Source of the DNA: Adiantum capillus-veneris
Taxonomy: Eukaryota > Streptophyta > Polypodiopsida > Polypodiales > Pteridaceae
Length of the DNA stretch: 64,000 nt
Direction: 5' to 3'
Assembly (NCBI GenBank): GCA_014529385.2
Contig: CM043969.1
Location: 22,942,446-23,006,445, forward strand
This document shows, one piece after another, positions 11,308-23,165 of this stretch. A model generated the notes under the pieces. The model worked only from the letters and a program-made list of their open reading frames with translations. It had not been told where the DNA came from and ran no database searches. A program made the translations under genes and the position numbers. How positions within the stretch are numbered: the stretch's first letter is position 1; every line of letters starts with the position of its first letter.

Positions 11308-12252
11308 TCACTTTTTAAGCTTTTTTGCATGCTGGTTTAGAGTGTATATTAGGACAAAGTCCCCAATCTTAAACTCTTTTGTTCCCACATGCTTATCAAA
11401 GAACTCATTTTGTCGCCTTTTCTGAGCGTAGATTGAAGCCACGGCTTTTAAGCGAAGCTCATCTAGCTTTTCAAGGTCGTTTATTCTATCTAAAAGCTCA
11501 TGTACTGTCCACTCTAATTCCTTAGCTACTCTCAGTGTTGGAATTAAAAATTCTATTGGTAAAATAGCATTCAAACCAAAAATCATGTTGTACGGGGTCG
11601 TTCCTATCAATGTTTTATATGCTATCCTATACGCCCATAGTGTCGAATGCAATTTCTGGTCCCAATCAGTTCTCGACTCTGATACAATCTTTGTAAGGAC
11701 CGTGCATATGGTTTTGTTCATCGCTTCAGCTTTTCCATTGGCTTGTGGATGATATGGAGCTGATTTGCAATGTAGTACCATGAATTCGTCTAGAAGGATC
11801 TCTATCACTTCATTTATGAAGTGTGTGCCTTGATCACTCACAATTTCTATTGGTAATCCATATCGTACAAAGACATATTTATACAGAAATTGTGCCATGG
11901 TCCTGGCATCTGCTTTTTGAGTTGCTTTTGCCTCAACCCACTTTGTTAGATAGTCCGTCGCCACAATGATGTATTGTGCATGAGTCCTATATGCAGGAGG
12001 TGAGATAGGTCCAACAAAATCAATCCCCCATTTTTCAAAGGATCTTGCTCCCATCATTGGTCTAAGCGGCATATCATCTCTTTTCAGTGGTACTTTTGTC
12101 CGCTGACAGTCATCGCATCGTTTTACATATTCCTCAGCGTCCATGTGTAATGTCGGCCACCATATTCCTGCAGCTAAGACAATTTTTACTGTCTTATCAC
12201 CTGAGCAATGGCCTCCACCTACTCCTCCATGAGCTTGCTCTAGGATTATCAC
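11308..12252 (-). pseudogene. B integrase
   Basis: HHCC zinc finger (HGGVGGGHCSGDK, CDDC) and D-D-E core (WGIDFVG, VSDQGTHF, GKAEAM), with the lineage C-terminal module after it. It is frameshifted against the RT-RNase H ORF to its right. Role is as for the D integrase. The stretch 12253-12433 is frame-disrupted integrase N-terminal sequence. Confidence 0.8.
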
Positions 12253-12433
12253 ATACTCTGACTCTGATGCGCGTATCCTAAGCTAGTTGTCCTTTCCTCT
12301 CTTATAGAGTTGATTTCCTATTAAGGCATAATCTTGCGCTTCTGTCTGTACAGCTCTCTGACGCGCTTTTGAGGTTCCCTCTGGAAAAGTTATATTCAAC
12401 AATATAATGACTCCATTCAGGAGCGATCATTAT

Positions 12434-13877
12434 CTAATACAATGTTGAATACTCAGTTGGTGGTTTTGACGAACATGTAATACATACCGTGACATATTCA
12501 TGTACACTCTCTTTCATTCCTGGCCAGTAGACTCCCATTTGTAACAAATTCATGTACGTGTTCCTTCTTGAACAATGAAATGCACATTCGTGAACATGTG
12601 CTTCTCGTAGATATATATTATATTCTTTAGGATTGATGCATAACCTTAAAATTTTATTGGTTCCTAAGTGATACAACCTTTCTGCAATCGATTGAAGATT
12701 TTTGGATTGCTGAATAATAACTTGTTTTTGGTTGTATTCTTTTCGATCAAACTCTCGTCCATAGGTTAATAGACTAAAAACATCATGAGACCACTTTGGT
12801 ATCATTTCTATGTTGAAAAAGTACGCATCTGGCATGTCGTCATCTACACCTATAGGGTCTTCTCCATTCGTCAACCTTGAAAGGTGATCAGCTCTTAGAT
12901 GTGTCTTCCCTTTCTTTACTACTACCGTGAAGTCAAATTCTAACAAGATGATGAACCATCTTACTATCCGTCCCGTATTGCACTGTTTGTTCACTAGGTA
13001 GAGCAAGGCTTGATGATCTGTGAAAAACAAAAACTTATTAGCTAGAAGATAATGCCGAAATTTCTTCACCGCATAAATCATTCCTAATCCCTCTTGCTCT
13101 GTTGTTGTGCAATTCCTTTCAACATTGTTGAGTTGCCGACTAGCATAGCAGATTGGAAAATCCATGTTTCCTTCTTCTGGCTGAGCCAGGATGCATCCTA
13201 TTGCATATGCCGAAGCATCTATATGCACATGGAATATCTTCTCCCAATCTGGTGATTTCAAGACTGGAGCAGTAATGAGTGCCTCTTTCAGTTTCTTGAA
13301 GGATTCCCCACACTCCTCTGTCCATTCGAAATTCACTATTAGCCTGTAAAGTGGTTGTCCTATTATAGCGTACATGTAAATGAATCTTCTATAATATCCA
13401 CAATGTCCCATAAATCTCTACACTTGTTTCGCGTTGGCTGGTCTAGGCATATCCATTATTACTTTTATCTTTTCCATATCCGTGGATATTCCGTTATGTG
13501 AGACAATATGTCCTAGAATTCTGCCTTGTCGGACCATAAACACACACTTCTCAGGATTGAGACAAATGCGATATGTTCTACATTTCTCGAATACCTTTCT
13601 TAGGTGTTCTAGATTCTCATCTCTCAGAAGAGAGTGTACACACAAATCATCCATGTATATTTCTAGAAACAACCTCAAATACTCTTTGAAAGCATGCGTC
13701 ATCAGCCTTTGGAATGTTGCGGGTGCATTACTTAAACCAAACGGCATAACCCGATACGCATAGATTCCCCACTCCGTTGCAAAAGCTGTTTTGTGTTGAT
13801 CCTCTGGCGCAATGGCAAGCTAATTATATCCTGAAAATCCATCTAGAAAGGAATATGCTCTTTTCCCCGATACACGT
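12434..13877 (-). pseudogene. B reverse transcriptase (C-terminal part) and RNase H
   Basis: RT from the FLDGFSGYN block onward, YMDD catalytic residues at 13657-13646, then RNase H with an intact first aspartate (HIDASAYAIG) and TDHQ. An in-frame TAG at 13418-13420 replaces the glutamine present in A. The N-terminal RT half lies at 21317-22177, separated by element C. Confidence 0.85.
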
Positions 13878-14896
13878 TGTGAAGGATTGGGGGGCTGGCC
13901 TCTACAACACCTCAAACCAACACCAGGAAAAGAGGATGAAGAGTATAGCTCTCTCGAGATAATATGGGCTGATCTTCTCTCACTAATTTTCTCAATTTCA
14001 CACACACTCAACCTCGACTAGCCTCGACTAGCTTCCCTCTACACCGCTACAACTCCCACTACACTCCATTGCACTCAAAGACACCAAGGAAGCAATAAAA
14101 TCAAGGAAAAAAGTGAGAAAAAAACCATGGAAATCTCTGCACTTTTGACCATAACTAAAAGATATTCACTTCTTTTCAAACGCCCTTCCATGTGCTAGTA
14201 GGGCTTCCATAGGCGCTCCCATATATACACATAGCTTGACCAAAACCCACTCAAATCAAGCTTAATTTGAAAATCCACAAATTTCAACAAAAAAAATCAA
14301 AAAAGGTGATGGAAAACTTGGGGGAAACCTTGCCCTTTGATATATGTACAAGCAAGGAATTGCAACACATAGTTTACCCTCGACTAGCTGCACCACAAGG
14401 AGCTGCACACACAATAGCCACCATACCTCAAAACAAGATGAAGAGAGGTCAATATGCAGAGCTAAGCACCCACTTTCATCAGCCCATTGAGGAGAGACAC
14501 ACTCTCAACTCACCACATCGGGCCCTCGACTAGCAAGACAGGCTACTCTACTCCCAAACGCCTCTATCCCTCGCGGTAATCAGGGCTTCTTGCTGCTAGA
14601 TCTTCCTCTGTCAAATCCCCCACTCACTCACGACCTCAAGCTGATAAAAACTCAGTTTTGTTCATATTTTTCAAGTACTAAGTGACTCTTTCAAGTCTCA
14701 ACACGTCTATGTACAAAAACAGCAAAACTATGCACCCCGCACAACTGGCTCGCATGCGTAGAGACAGTTGGCACACACCGCCTTTGTACACTTTGTACAA
14801 GCATGCTTTATTTACATATAAGGGACCCAAAAGCATTAGAAAACACTTTCCAAATTCTTTGGGGTGGCTTGCATCATTCCGTAAAAACACGTCACA
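13878..14896 (-). repeat. C 3' LTR
   Basis: 1019 bp, TG...CA, nearly identical to 20298-21316. Confidence 0.92.
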
Positions 14897-14908
14897 TATT
14901 TCCCCCCC
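14897..14908 (-). promoter_or_regulatory. C polypurine tract
   Basis: Purine run abutting the 3' LTR on the minus strand; it primes plus-strand DNA synthesis. Confidence 0.75.
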
Positions 14909-14956
14909 AACAAGCATGGAACACTTTCAAGTGTTTCATGTACATTTCTTGCTTCA

Positions 14957-17131
14957 TCACATGATTCTGGTCACATAAGGCCTGATTCGGATCCCATTGA
15001 CTCTTGCCTTATGCATCTTTCCATCCAAGTCCTTGAGCTGATAGCTTCCATTATCATACACCTTATGCACCACAAAAGGACCTTCCGACTTTGCCTTGAA
15101 CTTTGTTTGAAAGGTATTGTCCAAAGCACTATTATACCTCATAACCAACATGCCTTCACATAGCCCTTTTTCCTTTATCTTTTCATTGAATACATCAGCC
15201 CTTCTTCTTCCCAAGTCTTCATAGTATCTAATGGCACTTTCTCTATCCAACAAGAGGCTATGCATAGATGCCAGTCTCTCTTTTACATGCTCCTCCTCAA
15301 CCAAACTATGCTTCAAAATGAACTCCAATGAAGGAAGCATCACATTAATCGGCATAACACACTCTTCTCCATATACCAAATGAAATGGAGTGAAGCCCGT
15401 GGATGATTTTTGAGTCACTCTACATACCCACAATGCCCTCTCCAAATACATATCCCAATCTTTTGGATGTTCTTCCACAAGCTTGAACAATATCTTCTGT
15501 AAAACTCCATTGAATGCCTCCACCAAACCGTTCCATTGTGGATGATAAGGAGTAGCATACCTATGTTTGATCTCCAATTTCTCCACCAATTCAGTGATAA
15601 GATCATTCCTAAACTCTTTCCCTTGATCACTTACAAGCTCCAACGGCACTCCAAATCTACAACATATGCAATCAAAGATAAAGCTGCATACATCTTTGCT
15701 TGTAGCCCCTCTACTAGCCTTTGCTTCTGGCCATCTTGTCATATAATCCACTGCACTAAGTATGTAGTGCTTCCCATTTCTAGTGCCTGGAAGAGGACCA
15801 ATTACATCCACACCCCACTTCTCAAAAGGTCCATAGCTTACAATGTGTCTCAAAGGCTCAGGCATCAGCTTTCTCTTTTGATATATTTGGCACTCGTGAC
15901 AGCTTCTACACCAATGCACAACATCCCTATTCATACTTGGCCACATAAGTTGAGCATTCAATACTTTCCTTCTTGTAGTTTCCACTCCAAAATGGCCTCC
16001 ACATCCTTCCTCATGACATGCTTTTAAGCAATCAAAAACTTCATCATGGTAGAGAACTCTTCTCATGACACCATCAGCCCCCTTGTGATACATTTTCTCT
16101 CCAATCAAGACATACCTCATAGCTCTTCGTGTGATTGCATGCCTTTGTTGAGAAGCCAATCCCTTTCTTGCAAAACCCGTTTGCAACACATGTTCTTCCT
16201 CATGGAGGGATTCCCTTCCAAGATACCTTGGCTCTCTAATTATCACCGCATGCACATCCTTTGTGAACACCTGTTCCGCCAACTCATGAGCCCTTACATT
16301 CATATTTCGTGGTACATGCCATATTTGAAAGGAAGTAAAAGACTTTAACAACTTCCTCACTTTGAAAAACCAGCCCTTCATGCCTTCTTGATTTACCTTC
16401 CAGGTACCTTGAACTTGCCGCACAACCGACATAGAATCACCTTTGATTAAAAGCCTCCTTACATGTCTTTTGACACATTCTTCCAGGCCCAAATAGAGGC
16501 TTGCATACTCAGCCTCATTATTACTCTTTACATCCACTTCTTGGCTTCCAAACCAGCACTCAATGCCATTTTTATCCACAAATATATAACCAATAGTGCC
16601 CTTATTAATGCTCCTTTTGAAAGCCCCGTCAAAGTATAAGGTACCCTCTACATCCTGAAGCTCCGCATGCATAGTTGGGCTTGGTGCTATCTTCTTTTCC
16701 AAATCTTTCTTCAACTCACTCCTTGCATGAATCTCTTTAAAAGTGAGCATATCCGCCATAGTTTCTCTCACACTATCCTCCTTAGTAAAGCTCATGTCAA
16801 ATTGTTGCAAGCTAAGTATCCACTTTTGCAATTTAGGACTATCCTCAGGATACCTTAGTGCATGAGGCAATAAACTACATGATGTTAACACCACAAAAGG
16901 CTTACAAATAAGATAATATTTCATCCTTTTTGTTGCATATACCAATGACCAAACCAATTGCTCGATCTCATGCCAAGATTTTTGTGCATCATTCTTCACT
17001 TTGCTTATGTAGTAAACCGGCCTCATATAAGATTGCTTTTTTCTTTTTTGCATCAATACTGCACCAATAGCATGCTTACCCACGCTCAAGCTCAAATAAA
17101 ACATTTCATCCCAACAAGGAGGCATCATCAA
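14957..17131 (-). CDS. C RNase H (degenerate), archaeal-like RNase H and integrase
   Basis: 724-codon open frame. First comes the RT-linked RNase H, where the usual DAS is replaced by SVG (FYLSLSVGKHAIG) and the third-aspartate motif by LTSCSLL, so catalytic residues are lost. Then a second RNase H: LYFDGAFK, SNNEAEYASL, IKGDSMSVV and a C-terminal HELAEQ segment, matching the extra archaeal-like RNase H known in the Tat lineage. The integrase follows, with zinc finger (CGGHFG, CRSCHEC), intact D-D-E (WGVDVIG, VSDQGKEF, GLVEAFN) and a GPFVV motif. It ends just inside the polypurine tract. It appears intact, although RT upstream is in another frame. Confidence 0.88.
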   Translation of the reverse strand: MMMPPCWDEMFYLSLSVGKHAIGAVLMQKRKKQSYMRPVYYISKVKNDAQKSWHEIEQLVWSLVYATKRMKYYLICKPFVVLTSCSLLPHALRYPEDSPKLQKWILSLQQFDMSFTKEDSVRETMADMLTFKEIHARSELKKDLEKKIAPSPTMHAELQDVEGTLYFDGAFKRSINKGTIGYIFVDKNGIECWFGSQEVDVKSNNEAEYASLYLGLEECVKRHVRRLLIKGDSMSVVRQVQGTWKVNQEGMKGWFFKVRKLLKSFTSFQIWHVPRNMNVRAHELAEQVFTKDVHAVIIREPRYLGRESLHEEEHVLQTGFARKGLASQQRHAITRRAMRYVLIGEKMYHKGADGVMRRVLYHDEVFDCLKACHEEGCGGHFGVETTRRKVLNAQLMWPSMNRDVVHWCRSCHECQIYQKRKLMPEPLRHIVSYGPFEKWGVDVIGPLPGTRNGKHYILSAVDYMTRWPEAKASRGATSKDVCSFIFDCICCRFGVPLELVSDQGKEFRNDLITELVEKLEIKHRYATPYHPQWNGLVEAFNGVLQKILFKLVEEHPKDWDMYLERALWVCRVTQKSSTGFTPFHLVYGEECVMPINVMLPSLEFILKHSLVEEEHVKERLASMHSLLLDRESAIRYYEDLGRRRADVFNEKIKEKGLCEGMLVMRYNSALDNTFQTKFKAKSEGPFVVHKVYDNGSYQLKDLDGKMHKARVNGIRIRPYVTRIM

Positions 17132-17218
17132 AGGTAATGTAGATAGCTTTTCCTTGACGTCCTCAAAAGCTGTTTGCTCATGCTCCGTCCAAAGGAAAGG
17201 GTCTTTTTGTGTTGCTTC

Positions 17219-18499
17219 TTACAAAGGGTGTACATATTCAGCAAGCATACAAAAAGACCTTGACAAGTACCTTAGCTTTTGTACAAAACTCATCAATTCC
17301 TTTGTACTTTTAGGACTCTCCATCATAAGCAAACATTCCACTTTTGCAGGATCTGGAGCTATCCCATTCTCACTTACCTCATGGACAAGAAGTATCACTC
17401 TAGCTCTTGCAATTTTACATTTCAAAGGATTGAGTTGACCCCCATCATCATCAATCCTTTTAAACACCATATCAAGATTTTTCACATGAAGCATTCTATC
17501 ACTGTAAACACAAAAATCATCCATAAAGACTTTTACAAAGCTTCCAAGGTAAGGCCCCAATACTTCGTCCATCCAACTTTGGAAGCTCGCATAAGAATTC
17601 ATCAAGCCAAAGGGCATCACCCTATAGCAAAACACTCCCCATGGGGTCAAAAATCTGGTCTTATTTTGATCTTCATATGCAATCCCAATTTGAAAATACC
17701 CACTGGACCCATCACATACTGAATATCTCTCATGACCTGCAACAGTGTCCAAAATCTCATCCTGAAAGGGAAGGGGATAGTGATGCCGCTTTGTTGCTGC
17801 ATTCAATGGCTTATATTCCACACATATTCTCCATTTATTTCCCTTTTTTGGGACTATAACCACAGGGGCAACCCATTCTGCATCATCCACAAGGTAGACA
17901 AAACTAGCTTGCAAAAGCTTACTCACCTCTATCTCCAACACCTTTTGTTGAATGGTGCCCAATCTCCTTAGCTTTTGAGCAACAGGCTTTGCACCTTCTT
18001 TAAGCTTTATTTAGTGAACAACACTCTTTGTTTCCCTCATTTGAGCATAATCTTTGGCAAACAACTTGGGATACTTATCAAACAATGTGTCATATGCTTC
18101 TCTCTCACGACTAGTCAGGTCACCTGCAAGCATATCCATTAATTCAGCTTTTGGTACATTTGGCTCATGATCAGCCCCATGGTCATTTTCTGATCTCATA
18201 GCATCCCCTTTATCACAATTTTCATCATATACATGTATCCCACAAAGATCTACATCAAGATCAAGAAGACTTTGATCATAAACCTCATTGTTAGTACATG
18301 TAGAGGATGCACAAGAAGAACTGTCACACATGTCATAAGTAAATGGCGATAAATCTTGATGCATAGATGGTTCATCATCAATTTCCAGCACCTTACATGT
18401 TTTCATATCATATCTAATCCTCTTATCTTTAGGCATGTCCACAAAGAGGTCAATCATCCCATGTACCAGTCCTGCCGTGACCTCATAGCAATCAACCAA
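17219..18499 (-). pseudogene. C protease-RT linker and reverse transcriptase
   Basis: A linker rich in acidic residues and cysteine (18499-18011) leads in the same frame to RT, with an in-frame TAA at 18011-18013. RT has the VPKKGNKWRICVEYKPLN block and FMDD catalytic residues at 17527-17516. The thumb/connection runs to 17219, where the frame closes; RNase H resumes at 17131. Confidence 0.82.
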
Positions 18500-20227
18500 G
18501 GTCTACCCAATATAACTGAATATGCCCCAAGATTTGCAGGCATCACATGAATGTCCATGACAGCCCTTTGACCCAAAACATTAAGCTCCAAGTCATGAAT
18601 AACTCCCAAGCATTTCACTCTACTACTATTTGTCATCTTCACACTGAACAAGGATTTGCCTGTGAGCTGCAATCCTAATTGCTGCATTGTTTCTTCTGTC
18701 ATAACGCACACTTGGGCTCCACCATCCATGTACGCCTTACTCACCCTCCTTCCATGTATCCAAGCATCAACCACAGGCAAAACATCAGTAACTTTATGAA
18801 GTTGCACTACATGTGCATCGCGTGTCTTTACCTTCACCCTTCTAACACTAGCTAGTTTATTCCACTGCCTTCTCATACTTGAGCTCAAATGCAAGAGTTT
18901 CCCATATGATATGTCGGCCCTCTTGTTCTTCAAGTCTTCTAAGCGATTGTATGTTGATTGACCCTTCCCAAGCTGAAAATCATCCATGCCTATTTTCCTT
19001 CCTCTTGCCCTTACCTTTGCCTGCTTACTACTTTCAGCCTCTTCCATAGGTGCCTTGCCTTTATCTACATTTCTCCTTGGCTTTGTCCTTGCTCTTTCCT
19101 CTTTGAAAAGTCCTTCACTCCCTGATTTTTGTGCCCTTGTTCTCTTATTTTCAAAGACATCAACCTCATCATCTTCATCTCCCTCCTCAACTGCCTCCAA
19201 AATTCCTACGTTAAATTGTGGAGGTGCTTGAGCTTGGTTTTGTCCCTGTTGTTGTGCAAGTCCTTGACCTTGGAGAGGTTGCACATTTCCATTTACATTG
19301 CCTTCATTACCTATTTGTCTTTGTATGATAGGATATATATCTCCTGGCTCTCTCCTTGGTTGATTGCAATTGGGCGATATATGCCCTCTCTCCCCACAAT
19401 TGTAACACATCACATTATCACCTCTATTCCTTTGAGGCCATTCTCCTTGAGGTCTTCTTACTTGTTGTTGGATAGCTTGCATAGCAAGGTTGAGGTTTCC
19501 TATTTGCTCCGTCAATCTTTGAATGTCTTGGTGAAAGGATTCATGTCCTCTATTGTCCACTCTTGGAGCTTCTACATGGATTTCCCTTTCAACATGCATA
19601 TCCAAAGGCAAAGGCTCGACCACATTATTTGTTGATACATAACCATCCCTTTTATGTACATTTGCTTCTCTTTCCCTATTTTCCATTTCATGCCTTCTCA
19701 CATTCTTTCTCCATTGCTCTCTAGCAACCTTTACTGCCTCGTTGTAGGTCCTTGGGTCCTTGAGCTCCACCTTGTCTCTAATGCTTTGATGTAAGACAAC
19801 CACAAACCTATCTTTATTCAAGAAATCAGGGGGAATTTTATTCTTCAAGTCCCTTTATGATCTTTCTCCAACAAGCTTCAAACCTGTTTATGTGCACATT
19901 GATGTCTTCATGTTCTCCTTGTTGCAACTTGCTTAGCTCTCTCCACAAATACTCAGGATCATCCTCCTTCTCAAACTCTTCTCTCAAGGCATGAGAAAAA
20001 AGCTTCCAATCTCCCTTTACACCACCTTCAAGCCTATCTTCATACCATCCACGTGCTTCCCCTTCAAGTAGCAAACTCACCAAACTTACCTTGAATGCAC
20101 CATCGTCCCTATTGCTCTTCAATGCAATCAATTTGATCCTTCGGATGAACTTGTCCACATCTTCTCCTTTCCCACCCTTGAAGACTTCATACCCATCTCC
20201 CGCCATAGGCCTTGATTTGACCTTCAA
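18454..20227 (-). pseudogene. C gag, zinc knuckle and DGG-type protease
   Basis: Gag capsid domain (20227-19838: EVFKGGKGEDVDKFIRRI ... GEARGWYEDRL), then after a frameshift near 19840 the rest of gag. This includes one CCHC knuckle (CYNCGERGHISPNC) and a glutamine-rich linker. The protease near 18740-18460 has active-site D-G-G-A (AYMDGGAQV) and ILGRPW. Glycine in place of Ser/Thr is the style I know from Tat-lineage proteases. The frame shifts again into the linker at about 18470. Confidence 0.82.
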
Positions 20228-20274
20228 ATGGATGCCAATCTGTAGATCAAAACCCTGTTAGAAGGATTCTCTTC

Positions 20275-20293
20275 TCCTCAGTGGGGGCACCCG
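20275..20293 (-). promoter_or_regulatory. C primer-binding site
   Basis: Minus-strand GGTGCCCCCACTGAGGAG, shared with element G except at its edges. The cognate tRNA was not identified. Confidence 0.7.
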
Positions 20294-20297
20294 TTTA

Positions 20298-21316
20298 TGT
20301 GAAGGATTGGGGGGTTGGCCTCTACAACACCTCAAACCAACACCAAGAAAAGAGGATGAAGAGTATATCTCTCTCGAGATAATATGGGCTGATCTTCTCT
20401 CACTAATTTTCTCAATTTCACACACACTCAACCTCGACTAGCCTCGACTAGCTTCCCTCTACACCGCTACAACTCCCACTACACTCCATTGCACTCAAAG
20501 ACACCAAGGAAGCAATAAAATCAAGGAAAAAAGTGAGAAAAAAACCATGTAAATCTCTGCACTTTTGACCATAACTCAAAGATATTCACTTCTTTTCAAA
20601 CGCCCTTCCATGTGCTAGTAGGGCTTCCATAGGCGCTCCCATATATACACATAGCTTGACCAAATCCCACTCAAATCAAGCTTAATTTAAAAATCCACAA
20701 AGTTCAGCAAAAAAAATCAAAAAAGGTGATGGAAAACTTGGGGGAAACCTTGCCCTTTGATATATGTACAAGCAAGGCATTGCAGCACATAGTTTACCCT
20801 CGACTAGCTACACCACAAGGAGTTGCACACACCATAGACACCATACCTCAAAACAAGATGAAGTGAGGTCAATATGCAGAGCTAAGCACCCACTTTCATC
20901 AGCCCATTGAGGAGAGACACACTCTCAACTCACCACATCGGGCCCTCGACTAGCAAGACAGGTTGCTCTACTCCCAAACGCCTCTATCCCTCACGACAAT
21001 CAGGGCTTCTTGCTGCTAGATCTTCCTCTGTCAAATCCCCCACTCACTCACGATCTCAAGCTGATAAAAACTCAGTTTTGTTCATTTTTTTCAAGTACTA
21101 AGTGACTCTTTCAAGTCTCAACACGTCTATGTACAAAAACAGCAAAACTATGCACCCCGCACAACTGGCCCGCATGCGTAGAGACAGTTGGCACACACCG
21201 CCTTTGTACACTTTGTACAAGCATGCTTTATTTACATATAAGGGACCCAAAAGCATTAAAAAACCATTTCCAAAGTCTTTGGGGTGGCTTACATCATTCC
21301 GTAAAAACACGTCACA
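20298..21316 (-). repeat. C 5' LTR
   Basis: 1019 bp, TG...CA. The primer-binding site lies just inside it at 20275-20293. Confidence 0.92.
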
Positions 21317-22177
21317 ACGTTCTAGAACATGATCAGTTATCGGCAAGGGATAATTGTCCCTGATTGTCGCGGCATTTACTTTCTTCAAATTGACACACAC
21401 TCCGAGTTTCCCGTTTTTCTTAGGCACTACCACAATCAGAGATACCCAATCCGTGTGTTCAATCTCATATATGAATTCAGCTTTCATTAGCTTGTCTATT
21501 TTCTCTTTGATTCGCTTAGCAAACGTGTCATTATACGTGTACAATCTCTGTCTACCAGACTTAGCGTTTTGTTTCAAAGGAATTGTATGTTGGCATATTG
21601 ATGGATCGACTCCTTTCAAGTCCTTGTACGACCATGCAAACACATCCTTGTATTCTCTTAGAAGACTCAAAAGTCTCTCTTCTTCTTTCGGAGACAAATT
21701 TGTAGCTATGTAAACCGGTATCGGTTCCTCTCCTGGAGCCGCTATATCAACCTTTTTAGCGTCCTCCGGTCCATCATAGGATTCGTTCTCCTTTCTTTCT
21801 CGGATAGGCTGGGTTAATATCACCTTTCTATCCTTTATCGTAAATTTCCTGTAGTGAGAGGGAACATCCATGTTTCCCTTGACATTGGCATTTTCGTCCT
21901 CACCACTCTTGATTTCAATCGTCCAAACTTCTTTCAGAGTTTTCTTTAACTCTCTGTATTTGTTTCGGCGTTCTAATTTGGACTCTTTGTTTTCCTTGTT
22001 TCTAATGTTCTCGCTGGGTTGAACTCGATTTCTTGAGCTTCGTTTGTCTTTCCGTGAGCTCATTTCCACATTTCCTCTCATTCTTCCGGAAATCTTGTCC
22101 TTGACACAATCTTCCGCCTTTACTAGCATTAGGAATTGGTTTTTCCCTCTTATCCTAGGCATCGGAGTGTTTCTAAC
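21317..22177 (-). pseudogene. B protease-RT linker and RT N-terminal part
   Basis: Open minus-strand frame from the charged linker through VFAWSYKDLKGVDPSICQH to the NLKKVNAATIRDNYPLPITD block of RT. The RT ends abruptly at the C LTR and continues at 13877. On the right it is cut by the A LTR and continues at 41260. Confidence 0.85.
22173..22177. repeat. Target-site duplication of A (left), CTAAC
   Basis: Identical to 41260-41264 on the other side of A. B sequence rejoins exactly when A and one copy are removed. Confidence 0.92.
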
Positions 22178-23116
22178 TGTTAAGGCGGTTACGCCGCTAG
22201 CGGAAGCTAAATAGCGAGAACTCAACCAACAACAGAATTTGTCAGACGAGGACGGAGCTTGACCCGCAAGCGCATGGAAACAACTAGGTGGGTGTCAAAT
22301 CACCTACTCAACCTTCTAATGACAATCACTACTAAGGAAATCAAATCTAAGTTCTAAAATACGCAAGTGACTGAAATCCGTACTACGAACGAATGCTATA
22401 CGAAACAGGATCTAGAATCATCGAATCGATCTCAAACTCAAGGGGAAGTCTATACACTAGGTAAGAACAACACCCTAAAGACTTGAACTGCAAAATCAAC
22501 CTATAACCACTCCGTGCGGCAAACACGTATGAAGACAGGCCAAAAAATATAGGTGACCGAAACTTGACCCCGATGGTACTAATGTGTAGCTCTACTCGTT
22601 GTGGTTCTATAGATATGTTGCACGCTCTATTCCGACACACGAGTTGGAAGAAAACTCACACCGAAGCTCGTAGGAACTTACCACATGTAGAAGCCGATAG
22701 CGCGCACTCTTGGTATCTGTGCGCAGCTCTCACCGTTGCTAACACAATGGCGGTGTCGCTTCTCCAATGGCGGCCCCGTAGCTCGCGTAGCAAGAAGATA
22801 AGACTCTCTCTCTCTCTCTCTCTCCCTCAGACACAGTCACGGCGCTCAAAAACTCACTTTGATTAATAATTGAATCTCCTTTAGGTTACAAAACTTTGGC
22901 TTATATACCTCAGCCTTGGAGGTGAGAACATCTCTAATTATTTACATCAACAGGTGAAATTACTTCGGGATTACAAGCTGGAAACTCAATTGAGTCGCGT
23001 TACTTAATGAATGGCTCAAATCAAAATTAATGTCGGAAAGACATTTATTACAATCAATGGTTACAAAATGATGGGTGTGAGCAAAAATGCGGGTGTGATC
23101 CTCTGCTGGCTCAACA
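22178..23116 (-). repeat. A 3' LTR
   Basis: 939 bp with TATA-like sequence near 22899-22906 (minus strand) and a (CT)n run near 22805. The matching copy is at 40291-41259. Confidence 0.93.
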
Positions 23117-23130
23117 CTCCCCCCCTCCGC
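23117..23130 (-). promoter_or_regulatory. A polypurine tract
   Basis: Minus-strand GCGGAGGGGGGGAG directly abutting the 3' LTR. Confidence 0.85.
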
Positions 23131-23165
23131 GTTCATGTCGTCCCTGACATGACTTTTAGGCTTGA

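Larger units (their letters stand above)
13878..21316 (-). mobile_element. Element C: Tat-like Ty3/gypsy retrotransposon, 7.4 kb
   Basis: LTRs at 13878-14896 and 20298-21316, both 1019 bp, beginning TGTGAAGG and ending GTCACA. The flanks share ACGT (13874-13877 and 21317-21320), a 4-bp target duplication, and rejoining them restores the B RT frame region. The primer site (20275-20293) reads GGTGCCCCCACTGAGGAG on the minus strand. The polypurine tract (14897-14908) is GGGGGGGAAATA-type. Internal order is gag, DGG-type protease, RT, RNase H, second RNase H, integrase. No chromodomain is present. The LTR copies are nearly identical, so insertion is fairly recent relative to B. Confidence 0.9.
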
